This document shows positions 47,303 to 56,929 of a stretch of DNA of 64,000 nt, piece by piece. The DNA is taken from contig JBBELK010000328.1 in assembly GCA_037783545.1 (NCBI GenBank), positions 1-64,000 of the forward strand, read 5' to 3'. Numbering within the stretch: the first letter of the stretch is position 1; the number at the start of each line of letters is the position of its first letter. Made by a program: the position numbers and the translations under genes. Source of the DNA: Henricia sp. BOLD:AAB3569. Lineage: Eukaryota; Echinodermata; Asteroidea; Spinulosida; Echinasteridae. Under the pieces are notes generated by a model. It was given only the letters and a program-made list of their open reading frames with translations. It had not been told where the DNA came from and searched no databases.

Positions 47303-47573
47303 CTGCAGAGAGTTGGCCAGACAGAAAATGAGTTGGAAGACGAAAGTCGCCTCGTTAATCGCCAAGAAGCCAAAGACCCAGGTCAACCCCATCAGGGCGG
47401 AGATTCCCACGGCATTCTGGAGACGTTTAGAGATCTGCGCAGATCGCGATGCCTCCTCGACCTTGAGGAGACTGCGCATGACCAAGATGAAGGTGATGAT
47501 GTTGTGGATGAGGATGAGACCGATCGGCGCGAGGAGAGCCAGGTACAAGACCAGATCGGGCTCCAGGAAGCAG
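47303..47573 (-). CDS. Adhesion GPCR exon: TM5, TM6 and start of TM7
   Basis: The acceptor is CCCCAG at 47574 and the donor CAG/GTACGT. The first base completes a Tyr codon from the TM4 exon. It encodes CFLEPDLVLYLALLAPIGLI (TM5 entry with the extracellular-loop-2 Cys), the basic loop QISKRLQNAV, TM6 with the class signature LTWVFGFLA, and the start of TM7 (FQLIFCLANSLQ). It ends in phase 0. It is the most diagnostic exon of the gene. Confidence 0.95.
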
Positions 47574-47656
47574 CTGGGGATGTACATGTATGCGCAGATT
47601 AAAGCCTTATTAGTTGCAACATATGCAGACTTGACCAACAATTTTACTTCTCGAGT

Positions 47657-47854
47657 TGATAGCAATGGTAACAAACACCGCATGATTTGTTTCCCTATAT
47701 GATCAATGGTACCTTTGTGGGAGAAATTGCCAACTTTTAAAAACAGTTGTCTACCATTCATTCAAGCACAAATACTATGCATGGATTTTTTCAGGTTTTC
47801 TGAAGTACAGTACACATGTATTAAGTACTGCATCTACGTGGCTAAAATTTCTAC
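47657..47854. repeat. Dispersed repeat in intron, copy 1
   Basis: This shares a run with 56125-56297 in the same orientation, from TTGATAGCAATGGTAACAAA to GGCTGAAATTTCTAC (one base different here). Both copies lie in introns of the same gene. Confidence 0.65.
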
Positions 47855-47911
47855 ATGTATACATAGATTGAACTTGTTTTCTTCGCAAACATTGTTAACC
47901 GAGTTTAAATG

Positions 47912-48247
47912 GGGTACCGTGGCCGAGCGGTTTGGGTCATTGACTCGTAATCATAGGTGAAAACCTGGGGTTGCGGGTTCGAATCCGGCTGCGGTACATG
48001 TACCTGTGCCCTTGACCAAGGCACTCAACCACACTTGCTCCATCCTTCGGAAGGGATGTAAAGCCGTTGGTTCAGTGTGTTAGGTAACGCACTCTAAAGA
48101 TCCCAGAGCATTATTTCGTGAAGAGCAAGGGGATTCCCCGGTGTCTCTGGCCATTTCTAATTCTAATTCTTCATGGGTTTCCTCACGATTGCGAGTGACA
48201 GTGCAATGAGCACTATTGAGGAATCCTTGGTATGAATACCAGAAAGA

Positions 48248-48283
<36 letters not shown>

Positions 48284-48285
48284 AT
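47912..48285 (+). mobile_element. tRNA-derived SINE (tRNA-Ser-like head, AAT-repeat tail)
   Basis: The head (47912-47996) folds like a tRNA. Acceptor arms GTACCG and CGGTAC, box A TGGCCGAGCGG, a long variable arm and box B GGTTCGAATCC are present, with anticodon loop CTCGTAA. This resembles tRNA-Ser, and boxes A and B would drive RNA polymerase III. The body has CCTTGACCAAGGCACTCAAC, a type of core also seen in the second SINE at 61858-62018, and the tail is (AAT)n. It is a retroposed SINE, not a tRNA gene. Confidence 0.88.
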
Positions 48286-48497
48286 CTAGGCTTCCTATTA
48301 AAATAACCTTCAACCTCTAAATCAGGTATTTGTTTTCAAATCAAATCTGAATTGTTTGTGCAATAAACGAATACACCGATGTCGGCCACTCTGTCAGAAA
48401 ATGTCCTCTCCGACAAAAACGCTTGGTGGTCCTATGCATTGTGAAAGGCCTGGATTTAAGATGAATTAATAAAAAAAAAATTTAAATCCACACTTAC

Positions 48498-48564
48498 TAA
48501 TGCTCATTAGTGTAGTGATCCACCGCTGCACCGAGCGCTATGGCCACGAGGATTAGTGGCAAGC
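48498..48564 (-). CDS. Adhesion GPCR exon: TM4
   Basis: The acceptor is ATTGCAG and the donor CATTA/GTAAGT. The exon of 67 bases encodes GLPLILVAIALGAAVDHYTN in frame with both neighbours. It was found from splice sites and phase because it is too short for an ORF search. Confidence 0.9.
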
Positions 48565-48959
48565 CTGCAATATATTGAAAGAGTTTGTAATAGATTACAG
48601 GTCATTAGGACATTGCAGATTACCTTGTTATAACAGAAACCTTGTATAATCAGGAATGAAAACAATGAAGAACCTAATTATTGGAACCTAAAATTGTCCT
48701 TGTTATAAGCAGAATGATATATTAACAGTACATGTTCTGATTTTCGACGTTAGACTGTTTTTTCCCCTCAATTTCTAAGAAAATTGTGCTTGAATATCCA
48801 TGTTGTCAAACTGCTGTAACTCACAAAGAAATCTTTAATTTAACTATTTTTTGCTGGTATAAGACTAGTACTGCAGTATATGTACATGTACCAGAGTCCA
48901 TTACAAATCATTCACATAAACAAACCTGATACAAACTGACCGATATGTCAGCCTGAGTC

Positions 48960-49265
48960 AATTCGAATCATTTAGTTTTCGAATATTCGATTTTTAAATT
49001 ATTCGAATTTTCGAATATTCGATCGTGTATTTGTTCTCAAAAGAAAAGGCTCCAAACCTGTGGCGGTGGCGGAAAACACATGCCCTAACTTCCGGTATTG
49101 AAATTTGAGATGTTTGCTTTGATTTTGAGGGTATCCGGATACCCAACCATTACGGTTACTGTGAATTACTTGAATTACTCTTCAAACCCAAATATCATAA
49201 AAATTCTTATTTCCAATTTTTGTTCGAATATTCGAATTCGGAATTGTTGTTCTCGAATATTCGAT
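48960..49265. repeat. Cluster of TCGAATATTCGA palindromes
   Basis: The palindrome or its half (TTCGAATATTCG) recurs several times near 48980, 49010, 49210 and 49250 within AT-rich DNA just upstream of the Gypsy insertion. The cause is unknown. Confidence 0.5.
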
Positions 49266-49381
49266 TTTCTTCTTAATGCTGCAAACGGTCGACACCACGG
49301 AAAACCTTTCCCGAACGATCACCGATATTTTCGGCAAGAATCACTCAAATTGACACCAAATTGCTCTACCCAGAGCTTCCA

Positions 49382-49492
49382 AAAATGGTTCTAGACCTAA
49401 TAAAAATGGTTCTAGACCTAATAAAAATGGTTTTTGACCTTTAAAAAAAAGTTTTTGACCCCAAAAAAATGGTTTTTAACCTCCAAAATATT
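49382..49492. repeat. Short tandem repeat, ~22-bp unit
   Basis: Five diverging copies of AAAAATGGTTCTAGACCTAA end just before the Gypsy left LTR. Confidence 0.75.
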
Positions 49493-49497
49493 GGGGC

Positions 49498-49602
49498 TGT
49501 CATGTATTGAGCACCGTAGTTACAGTTGACCTACGACCTGTGTGTCTGAATAAACGACACTGTTGATTCCCGTACACTCGTCTTCGTAGTCAGTACTTAA
49601 CA
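49498..49602 (+). repeat. Gypsy 5' LTR (105 bp)
   Basis: It starts TGTCATG and ends TTAACA (TG...CA). It contains AATAAA as a possible polyadenylation signal and is identical to the 3' LTR. Confidence 0.95.
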
Positions 49603-50007
49603 TGGTGTCAGAATCAAGGAGCCCTTAAAATAATCTCAAAGGGTAAACGGACCAGACAAACTCGCCAAAGGAATGAAGATAAGTTCCTGATGTCGCTAGT
49701 ATAAAGGACATTGCGTGAGTAGCCAGAAATAACTGTAAATTTTCGTGCAGAAAATTGAGCCTCTTCCACACGTGCTAGACAACACGGTGCGGTAGACTGG
49801 CACAAGTTCGTGACCAGAACGTGGACAATAACTCGCAGTAAATCATCAATATAGTGCAACGGACAACCGTACGACTAGTTTGGAATAACTGTAGAGTTAA
49901 ATAACCCATAACTGAACCTAAGTCACCGAACTTGAATCGAATTTCGGCTCATATACTCACATCATTGGCGAAAGTAAAATCTACGGAGGCCTGTAAAAGA
50001 CATCAAA

Positions 50008-52911
50008 ATGTCAAAGACAGACAAACCTAGCATGAACTGGCTTGCCAGTGATCTACACAAAGAGTGGAAGCGTTTCAAGCAACACAGTGAATTCACATTC
50101 AAAGGCCCTCTTTCTTCAAAATCAGAAGTAGAAAAAGTTAACTACCTGATGACATACATTGGAGACAAGGGGAGAGAGATCTATGCGACTTTCACATGGG
50201 CACCTGCACTAGACGGCGCCCCAGCCGAGAATGACACTCTGGTGGGAGTGTGTGCTAAATATGAAAACTACGTGGCACCAAAGAAAAACCAGATCAGAGC
50301 AACAGTAAACTTCCATCGCAGAAAACAACAAGATGGAGAAAAGTTTGATGCGTTTGTTACTGATCTGAAAATTCTAGTCAAGGACTGCGGCTACACAGAA
50401 GAGGACCGCATGATCCGTGATGCCATCGTATGTCATGCCTGGCATTCCAAAGTCCGAGAAAAGTGTCTAGACAAGGGTGATGACCTGACCTTGGACATAG
50501 CGATAAGCATCGGGCAAAATCATGAGACGTCGCAAGAGAGCCTGAAAATAATCAGCAAGGAAGAGGACTCGAAAGTCCATTTCATCAAGAAACGTTACTC
50601 CTCCAAACCAGATGAACGCAAAGGAGGACATTCAAAACAGGCTCAACCCAGACGTTCTCCAGCTGCCAAGGCTCCACAAAAGTACACCAAAAACAACCAG
50701 GGTGCCCAGTCAAGTGATCAACTATGCCACAAGTGTGGATATGGCTCAGCACATAGTAAGTGCCCAGCTAAAGACCAACGATGCAGCAAATGTCACAAAT
50801 TGCATCACTTTGCAGCAGTATGCCGCCAACGCCAGGCAACACATCTCGTTGAAGAGACTGAGATCCACACATCCGATGACGACCCTACATCGGACAACGA
50901 TTATGCTCATCTGATCAGCTCAGTTGGAGATCCGAATGCCAATGAGTGGTACGAGAATGTCAAAGTAACTGGCAAACCTGTACGCATGCAAATAGACACT
51001 GGCGCAGCCCAGAGTATCATGCCATACAACGTCTTCATCGCTCTTGGCTCTGAGCATAAGTTGAAGCCAACGAAGCAGAAATTCGAGACCTACTCCAGTC
51101 ACCCCCTTGATATAAAAGGATGCGTGACGATGACAACACAGTACAAGAACAAGTCAGTCGATGTTCTGTACTACATTGTCAATTCCAACAAGAAACCGCC
51201 ACTCTTGTCTGGAACAGCTAGCCAACAGCTTCAACTGATTCACAGAATCTTCAGCATAGACAAATATCCAGAGCTGAAGAAAACAACTGGCACACTCCCA
51301 GGCACGTACTCACTGAAAATCGATCCGACAGTCACACCGGTAGTACACGGCCCAAGGAGACAACCACAGGCGCTGAGAGAGAAAATTATCAGCAAGCTTG
51401 CAGAAATGGAGCGAGATGGCCACATCACCAGAATCACAGAGCCCACAGACTGGGTCAGCTCAATGGTGACGGTGGTCAAGAATGGTAAAATCAGAATATG
51501 CTCAGACCCGAAGGATCTGAACAAAGCCATTCGAAGGGAGTACTACCCCATCCCGACAGTAGAAGAGATAGTAGCGGCGGTTCCAAACACCAAAGTATTC
51601 TCCGTCATTGATGCCAAATCGGGATTTCTTCAAATCAAACTTGACTACGAGTCCAGCCTGTTGACAACATTCAACACGCCAGTTGGACGCTACAGATGGC
51701 TGAGACTCCCATTCGGCATCAAAAGCGCGCCAGAGATGTTCCAACGCATAATGGACACCATGCTCGAAGGCATAGAAGGCACTCGTGCAGTGATGGACGA
51801 CATACTAGTTGCTGGCAGAGACGAAGCACACCATGACAAGATCATGAAGGAAGTCGTCAAGCGAGCAACAGAGTGGAACCTCAAGCTAAACTTCGACAAG
51901 TGTCAAGTCAAACAGCGGAAAGTGAAGTACGTTGGACACTTGCTAACACAGAATGGTCTTGAGCCGGACCCTGATAAAGTGAGAGCACTCAGAGAACTAC
52001 CAACCCCTAAATCAAAAGAAGACATCCGAAGGTTTCTTGGAATGGTACAGTACCTGGCTAAGTTCATGCCGAACCTGAGCGCTATCGACGCCCCACTACG
52101 AGAGGTCACAAGCAAGGATATAGAATTCCACTGGGACAAGCCGCAACAGCAGAGTTTTAACAAGCTCATTGACATGTGTAGCAGCACACCTGTACTCGCC
52201 TACTACGATGTACGCAAGCACGTCACAATTCAGTGTGACGCCAGCAGCTTTGCTCTTGGAGGCGTTCTCCTTCAAGATGGTAGACCCATAGCGTACACCT
52301 CCAGAGCCCTGACGAAAACAGAACAGCGGTACGCCCAGATAGAAAAGGAGATGTTGGCCATAGTACATTGCTGTAAGAAGTTTCACCACTACATCTTTGG
52401 CAAAGAAGTAACAGTGGAAAGTGATCACAAGCCACTCCAAGCCATCTACAGCAAACCACTCCTTGCAGCACCGATGAGACTGCAAGCGATGCTACTCCGA
52501 CTCCAACCCTACGACTTGAACGTGACGTACAAGCCAGGGCGAGAGATACCGATAGGAGATGCACTCAGCCGTGCAAACCTACCAGAATCTGAGCCAGACA
52601 TGAAGCCAGTGGTAATAAACATGACTGACTTCATTTCCGTGATGCCAGTACGATATACACAGTTCCAGAAATGCACAGCGGATGAGCTCAACGAGCTGCA
52701 TTCCATGATCCTCAAGGGATGGCCTGATACGAAGGAGGAAACTCCTTCGTATCAGACAATTCTGGACCTCAAGGGACGAACTGTCAGTTGCAGACGGTAT
52801 TGTCTACAAGGGCATGCGAATTGTTGTACCACCAAGCATGAGAGCGGACATGCTGTCACAAATCCACGCATCGCACCTTGGCATCGTCAAATGCAAGCAA
52901 CGAGCTCGTGA
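50008..52911 (+). CDS. Gypsy Gag-Pol: Gag, protease, reverse transcriptase, RNase H
   Basis: One long frame starts at an ATG ~400 bases after the LTR. In order it has a Gag-like N-terminus (to ~230) and two Cys/His knuckles at ~239-272, the second a clean CX2CX4HX4C. An aspartic protease with DTGA follows at ~329-332, then the RT with LPFGIKSAPEMFQ (~567) and catalytic VMDD (~594-597), where most Gypsy RTs have Y/FVDD. RNase H starts at QCDASSF (~741). The final ~55 codons, from about 52747, are out of frame with the family. Coding continues in the +1 frame into the integrase, so a one-base-equivalent break or a frameshift signal lies there. Confidence 0.92.
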   Translation: MSKTDKPSMNWLASDLHKEWKRFKQHSEFTFKGPLSSKSEVEKVNYLMTYIGDKGREIYATFTWAPALDGAPAENDTLVGVCAKYENYVAPKKNQIRATVNFHRRKQQDGEKFDAFVTDLKILVKDCGYTEEDRMIRDAIVCHAWHSKVREKCLDKGDDLTLDIAISIGQNHETSQESLKIISKEEDSKVHFIKKRYSSKPDERKGGHSKQAQPRRSPAAKAPQKYTKNNQGAQSSDQLCHKCGYGSAHSKCPAKDQRCSKCHKLHHFAAVCRQRQATHLVEETEIHTSDDDPTSDNDYAHLISSVGDPNANEWYENVKVTGKPVRMQIDTGAAQSIMPYNVFIALGSEHKLKPTKQKFETYSSHPLDIKGCVTMTTQYKNKSVDVLYYIVNSNKKPPLLSGTASQQLQLIHRIFSIDKYPELKKTTGTLPGTYSLKIDPTVTPVVHGPRRQPQALREKIISKLAEMERDGHITRITEPTDWVSSMVTVVKNGKIRICSDPKDLNKAIRREYYPIPTVEEIVAAVPNTKVFSVIDAKSGFLQIKLDYESSLLTTFNTPVGRYRWLRLPFGIKSAPEMFQRIMDTMLEGIEGTRAVMDDILVAGRDEAHHDKIMKEVVKRATEWNLKLNFDKCQVKQRKVKYVGHLLTQNGLEPDPDKVRALRELPTPKSKEDIRRFLGMVQYLAKFMPNLSAIDAPLREVTSKDIEFHWDKPQQQSFNKLIDMCSSTPVLAYYDVRKHVTIQCDASSFALGGVLLQDGRPIAYTSRALTKTEQRYAQIEKEMLAIVHCCKKFHHYIFGKEVTVESDHKPLQAIYSKPLLAAPMRLQAMLLRLQPYDLNVTYKPGREIPIGDALSRANLPESEPDMKPVVINMTDFISVMPVRYTQFQKCTADELNELHSMILKGWPDTKEETPSYQTILDLKGRTVSCRRYCLQGHANCCTTKHESGHAVTNPRIAPWHRQMQATSS
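52724..52755 (+). other. Perfect 14-bp stem hairpin with GAAA loop at the pol frame break
   Basis: CTGATACGAAGGAG and its exact inverse CTCCTTCGTATCAG are separated by GAAA. The Gag-Pol frame changes within the right arm. The hairpin could be chance, an inverted duplication caused by a copying error that also broke the frame, or part of a frameshift signal. Confidence 0.7.
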
Positions 52912-53992
52912 AGCCCTCTACTGGCCAGGCATGAGTGAACAGATTACAAACCTTGTTCAAGACTGTCATCTGTGCAACTCCAACCAGAACCGTCAACATT
53001 CAGAACCGCTAAAGCCCACCAAGCTTCCAGACCTACCATGGAGTGAACTAGCCTGCGACATATTTGATTTCGAGCGACAACAGTACATCGTCACAGTTGA
53101 CTACTTCTCGAAATTCATAGAGGTGGACAAATTGCCGGACATGAGCAGCACATCAGTCATAGATGCACTGAAGGCACAGTTCAGTCGTCATGGTATCCCA
53201 GAAAAGCTAAGAACCGACAACGGCCCACAATATTCCTCATCTGAGTTCAACAACTTCAGCAAGGACTATGAGATACAACACATCACTTCCTCACCTTATC
53301 ATCCACAGTCGAACGGCGAGGCAGAACGAGCTGTCCAAACGGTCAAACGCCTATGGAAGAAGTGCCCAGACAGACACTTGGCTCTTCTTGACTATCGCAC
53401 AACACCTTTAGCCAGCTGCAACCTATCTCCAGCCCAACTACTAATGGGACGCCGACCCCGGAATAAGCTACCAACAGCGAAGTCGCTACTGCAACCGAAG
53501 CTGTACAGCACCCCAGAAGTGAAACGGCATCTCAACAACGACAAAACTAAACAGCAGTTCTACTATGACAAGAAAGCCGGTCAAAACCTTCCTCCACTCA
53601 TCTCTGGAGATCCAGTCCGAATGGTCCCACTTCCAGGTTCAAACCGTTGGCTCCCAGCTACAGTTGTTGATCATCACTCAACACCACGTTCCTATGTGGT
53701 CGAACACAATGGCCGCAAATACAGGAGAAACAGACGGCATCTTCGTCTTGCCACTCACGAAGCCAACAAGCCTCTTCATCGCAATCCAGCAGATTCCGAC
53801 CGTGCAACCTTGCCGGTCACAACGCCAGTTGCCACTCCAGCAGCCAAACCCATGGAAGAACACCGCACCTCAACTCCCAAGCCAATGCCTAAACCCCCTG
53901 AGCCCACTACGGAAACCAGCATTGCAACCCCGCCGACCTATGTGACGAGAAGCGGACGAGTCAGCAAACCCCCAACACGCCTGGACTTGTGA
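52814..53992 (+). CDS. Gypsy integrase (C-terminal part of Pol, separate frame)
   Basis: The protein inserts element cDNA into the genome. It has a zinc-binding HHCC domain (HASH at 18-21, CHLC ~49-52), a DDE core with Asp in ACDIFDF, Asp in RTDNGPQY and Glu in SNGEAERAV, then a C-terminal domain with RWLPATVVDH and a Pro-rich tail. In-frame Pol-like sequence extends ~20 codons upstream of this ATG, so the start is arbitrary and the frame is really the continuation of Gag-Pol. The catalytic residues are intact. Confidence 0.92.
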   Translation: MRIVVPPSMRADMLSQIHASHLGIVKCKQRAREALYWPGMSEQITNLVQDCHLCNSNQNRQHSEPLKPTKLPDLPWSELACDIFDFERQQYIVTVDYFSKFIEVDKLPDMSSTSVIDALKAQFSRHGIPEKLRTDNGPQYSSSEFNNFSKDYEIQHITSSPYHPQSNGEAERAVQTVKRLWKKCPDRHLALLDYRTTPLASCNLSPAQLLMGRRPRNKLPTAKSLLQPKLYSTPEVKRHLNNDKTKQQFYYDKKAGQNLPPLISGDPVRMVPLPGSNRWLPATVVDHHSTPRSYVVEHNGRKYRRNRRHLRLATHEANKPLHRNPADSDRATLPVTTPVATPAAKPMEEHRTSTPKPMPKPPEPTTETSIATPPTYVTRSGRVSKPPTRLDL

Positions 53993-54446
53993 AGGATCTT
54001 CTTCAATAGTTCTTCTTCAAAGTTCTAATTAAAACAGTTTCTTCTTCAGATTACTGTTCGGTTCAGTGATTACATAAAATATTAATCACTATCAAATTTT
54101 GTTGGTTTTCACATTCAAGTTTTTGTTTTTTCTGTTCCGCCAAAAGCGAATGGCAAAACCGAACCGATTTTCTTTTTACTGTTTCTTTTTTAGTTTAGTT
54201 AAATAAAATAAAAAGGACACCTTGATAATGTTCACATTGTTCTCAAAAGGAGGAAAATACTTCAGTTGATTGAAATGAACATTGAACCCCTTACTGATGA
54301 CATCTCAATTGGATTCCAGCTGTAAGAACCATCAGCGTTGAGTTCTTCATGAACAGTCGAAAATTGTGTTAATCACACTTGGACTCTAATCAATGTTTCA
54401 GAGACTTTACATACTTCTTTTGTTTGTTTAAAGAAAGAAAAGGAGA

Positions 54447-54551
54447 TGTCATGTATTGAGCACCGTAGTTACAGTTGACCTACGACCTGTGTGTCTGAAT
54501 AAACGACACTGTTGATTCCCGTACACTCGTCTTCGTAGTCAGTACTTAACA
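54447..54551 (+). repeat. Gypsy 3' LTR (105 bp)
   Basis: Identical to the 5' LTR as read by eye. It is preceded by a polypurine tract and followed by the GGGGC target duplication. Confidence 0.95.
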
Positions 54552-54762
54552 GGGGCTACACCAAATTGTCGCCCTAACATAACTTTATACGCAAACAGTG
54601 TCACCCTATTGGATAACATAGAAAAATAGCAGGATTTTATATAGCGCCATTCCATATTAAATCATGGCGCTGCCATCAGGGAATCACCAGAACCATTTTG
54701 CTTCAACTAGGTGGCTACCTAACCAAGGCGCACAACCCTATCAGCAGTTAGATTGTGGCATT

Positions 54763-54763
<1 letters not shown>

Positions 54764-54805
<42 letters not shown>
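54764..54805. repeat. Poly-C tract (42 bases)
   Basis: An uninterrupted C run in the TM3-TM4 intron, G-rich on the gene's own strand. Confidence 0.9.
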
Positions 54806-54807
<2 letters not shown>

Positions 54808-54948
54808 GAACCCATAACTTCTCGTTCACTAGCACGGCTGTATATACCCACGAGGCCATACGTGCTCTATACCTGCTCTATACCTTACAGGCCACACATA
54901 CATGTAACATAAAAGCATTTTTTTACCATTTTCTTCAGTTTAACTCAC

Positions 54949-55114
54949 CCCAGGCAATCAAACAAGCCTTGAGCATGTACCGAGTGTCATCTTCAGGAAA
55001 CACCTTGACCGTACTGACGTACATGTTTCTGGCTTCGACCGCCATCCACATCATGGTAGTCAGAGTCAAGTAGTGGAGTAATGCGGCCACAAACACACAG
55101 CCACCGCCTGAGCC
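54949..55114 (-). CDS. Adhesion GPCR exon: TM3
   Basis: The acceptor AATAAAAG at 55115 is the only one keeping frame; a closer CAG would break it. The donor is TGGG/GTGAGT. It encodes GCVFVAALLHYLTLTTMMWM, the TM3 signature with the conserved extracellular Cys, then the AVEARNMY intracellular junction. It ends in phase 1. Confidence 0.92.
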
Positions 55115-55509
55115 CTTTTATTCAAAGATAACGATTTGTTACATTTTGCTACAATTTGTTACAATTTGTGTAAAGACCTATATTTGCATCAGGCATGTCA
55201 ACTTGAAAAAGGCATTTTCAAGAAGTTCAATATACTCATCATGTTAGGATTTCAGGTAGCAAAATTCAACTCTTTTACTACGGAAATTGTTCAAGGTCTG
55301 TGACAATTAAATGAATACCCGATTTGTTTGTTTGCAAGCGAGCCGCTGGTAGCAGCTTTCTAGCTGAAAGTGGTCGTTTCATTTTAAATAAAGCCGAACT
55401 TCATTGAAGCACACTTTTTGTAGCCATAACCTTTTTATGCAGACCAAAACTAAAAACCAATAACCAAATTATATTTCAATTTATTGAATTAGGTTTATTG
55501 AATTGTGCG

Positions 55510-55742
55510 CGCACTTGCAACTACTGGCAACTGGAAAAATCTCAGTTGCCGCGAGTTGCTCATGTTCTACTCTCTGCCTTAGCTGTATCCAGTTGCGGTC
55601 AGTTGCGACGATGTACGCGTACGTCTAACTGGTTGATCAGACGCACTCGTTCAACCGACACCGGTTGAACGAGTGCATCTGATCAAATGAGACACACATC
55701 GACAGCAACTGATCAGCTGAGTTGCTTCCAGTTGCAAGGTCT
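55510..55742. repeat. Foldback element with near-perfect 25-bp central hairpin
   Basis: At 55633-55686, two 25-bp arms (TTGATCAGACGCACTCGTTC and onward) face each other across ACAC with one mismatch. Looser inverted CAGTTGC/GCAACTG words extend to both ends. It lies in the TM2-TM3 intron and is probably a small MITE. Confidence 0.7.
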
Positions 55743-55771
55743 AGGCTTTAGCATATACAAAGAACACCCAC

Positions 55772-55871
55772 CTTAGCATTGTCGATGCCAGCGAGAAATA
55801 CGACGTACAGCATCAACAGCGAGAAGCAGAAATGGATGAAAATCTGACGGGATTTACCAGTTCGTAGTTTC
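55772..55871 (-). CDS. Adhesion GPCR exon: TM2
   Basis: The acceptor is TCGCAAG and the donor AAG/GTGGGT. The exon of 100 bases encodes KLRTGKSRQIFIHFCFSLLM and YVVFLAGIDNAK, the basic first intracellular loop and TM2. Its first base completes the Arg codon begun in the TM1 exon. It was found from splice sites. Confidence 0.92.
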
Positions 55872-56124
55872 CTTGCGACAGAAAATTAGAATATACACAC
55901 ATGTAAACAAAACATTGGTAGTTTTTCTATTTTTTTGACTTTTTCCCTTACAAAAAAAAAATTTGGCAAGTAAAAGAGACCTATCTCTGGTATAATTATT
56001 TCAAAAGGAACATTCTGCCCTGAATGCTCAGATTTTTCTAATTTAAAGTCCAATACTGTATATACATTATCGGTAGTTACCCAACATTTTTACTTTACAA
56101 GTTGGAAACAAAATGACTAAAAGT

Positions 56125-56297
56125 TTTGATAGCAATGGTAACAAACACCACATTTGTTCACCGTAAAATGATATATTTGTGGTAGCAACTGCCAACCGAA
56201 GGTGCCTTTTTTACCATTTAGTCATACACAGAAAACATGCATGGATTTTTCAGGTTTTCTGAAGTAATACTGCATCTATGTGGCTGAAATTTCTACC
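56125..56297. repeat. Dispersed repeat in intron, copy 2
   Basis: Same-orientation partner of 47657-47854, diverged by point changes and small indels. Confidence 0.65.
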
Positions 56298-56511
56298 AGG
56301 CAGTTTATCAACATTATTATTTGGTAATGTGATGCTGGTGTTCCTGTTTTTAAAGGTTTCCCAATCATGTACTTTGTCTTTAAGTTCCTATTTTGAAACT
56401 ATCATAAATTAAAATCGGCATAAATGTCACCAGAAACTGGCCTTGCAATTATCAAATCAGAAGAGCTGGTCTAATCAGCAATGATCCTAGAAGAATCCTC
56501 CAAATGTTCAC

Positions 56512-56636
56512 CTGATAGCGAGATAAATAATCAGGGTAATAGCCAGAGCAACGATAGACAGAGCGCCCCCAATTTGACTGATGATGTCCAGAGCCCGATC
56601 AGCAGGAGTGTTCCTGGCTTTCTGACCTTTGACATC
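56512..56636 (-). CDS. Adhesion GPCR exon: linker and TM1
   Basis: The acceptor is TTTTGCAG and the donor ATCAG/GTGAAC. It encodes the DVKGQKARNTPADRALDIIS linker and TM1 (IGGALSIVALAITLIIYLAI). It joins the GPS exon in phase 0 and ends in phase 2. Confidence 0.93.
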
Positions 56637-56929
56637 CTGCAAAATAAAAATTAAACAAAATTTTAAAAGAACAAATTAAGAAAGAAAAAGTTACTTTGTA
56701 ATGTATGGGCGACGTCAAAGTTACATTCCACTGGCATGAGTATGGATAGACCCTCAGGACGGTTCAATAGTGTCCCCTGAATCAGGGGCCGATTTCATAA
56801 AGCTGTTTAGCAGACAAATTTGATTAGCAGAAAAAGTTGGTACCTTTCCAACCAGCATCCTGCACACTATAAGTCTGATTTCACTCAAGTGAACAAATGT
56901 TATAGTTGCCTTGTATCTACCACATTATG

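Larger units (their letters stand above)
49498..54551 (+). mobile_element. Complete young Ty3/Gypsy LTR retrotransposon
   Basis: Two identical 105-bp LTRs flank 4844 bp carrying gag-pol. A 5-base target duplication GGGGC lies at 49493-49497 and 54552-54556. The region after the left LTR begins TGGTGTCAGAATC (primer-binding-site-like), and the purine run AAAGAAAGAAAAGGAGA precedes the right LTR. The domain order protease, RT, RNase H, integrase is Gypsy type. RT style (VMDD) and the single gag-pol frame resemble Mag-like elements, but that clade call is tentative. It sits antisense in the TM3-TM4 intron. Confidence 0.95.

Noticed and set aside
47912..47996. Functional tRNA-Ser gene
   Set aside because: The cloverleaf and boxes A and B are good, but it is fused to a SINE body and AAT tail, and a related SINE sits at 61858. 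It is a retroposed head.
54664..55073. Proline-rich coding frames over the poly-C tracts (also 57576-58174 and 38528-38833)
   Set aside because: They arise from C or G homopolymers inside introns or MITEs.
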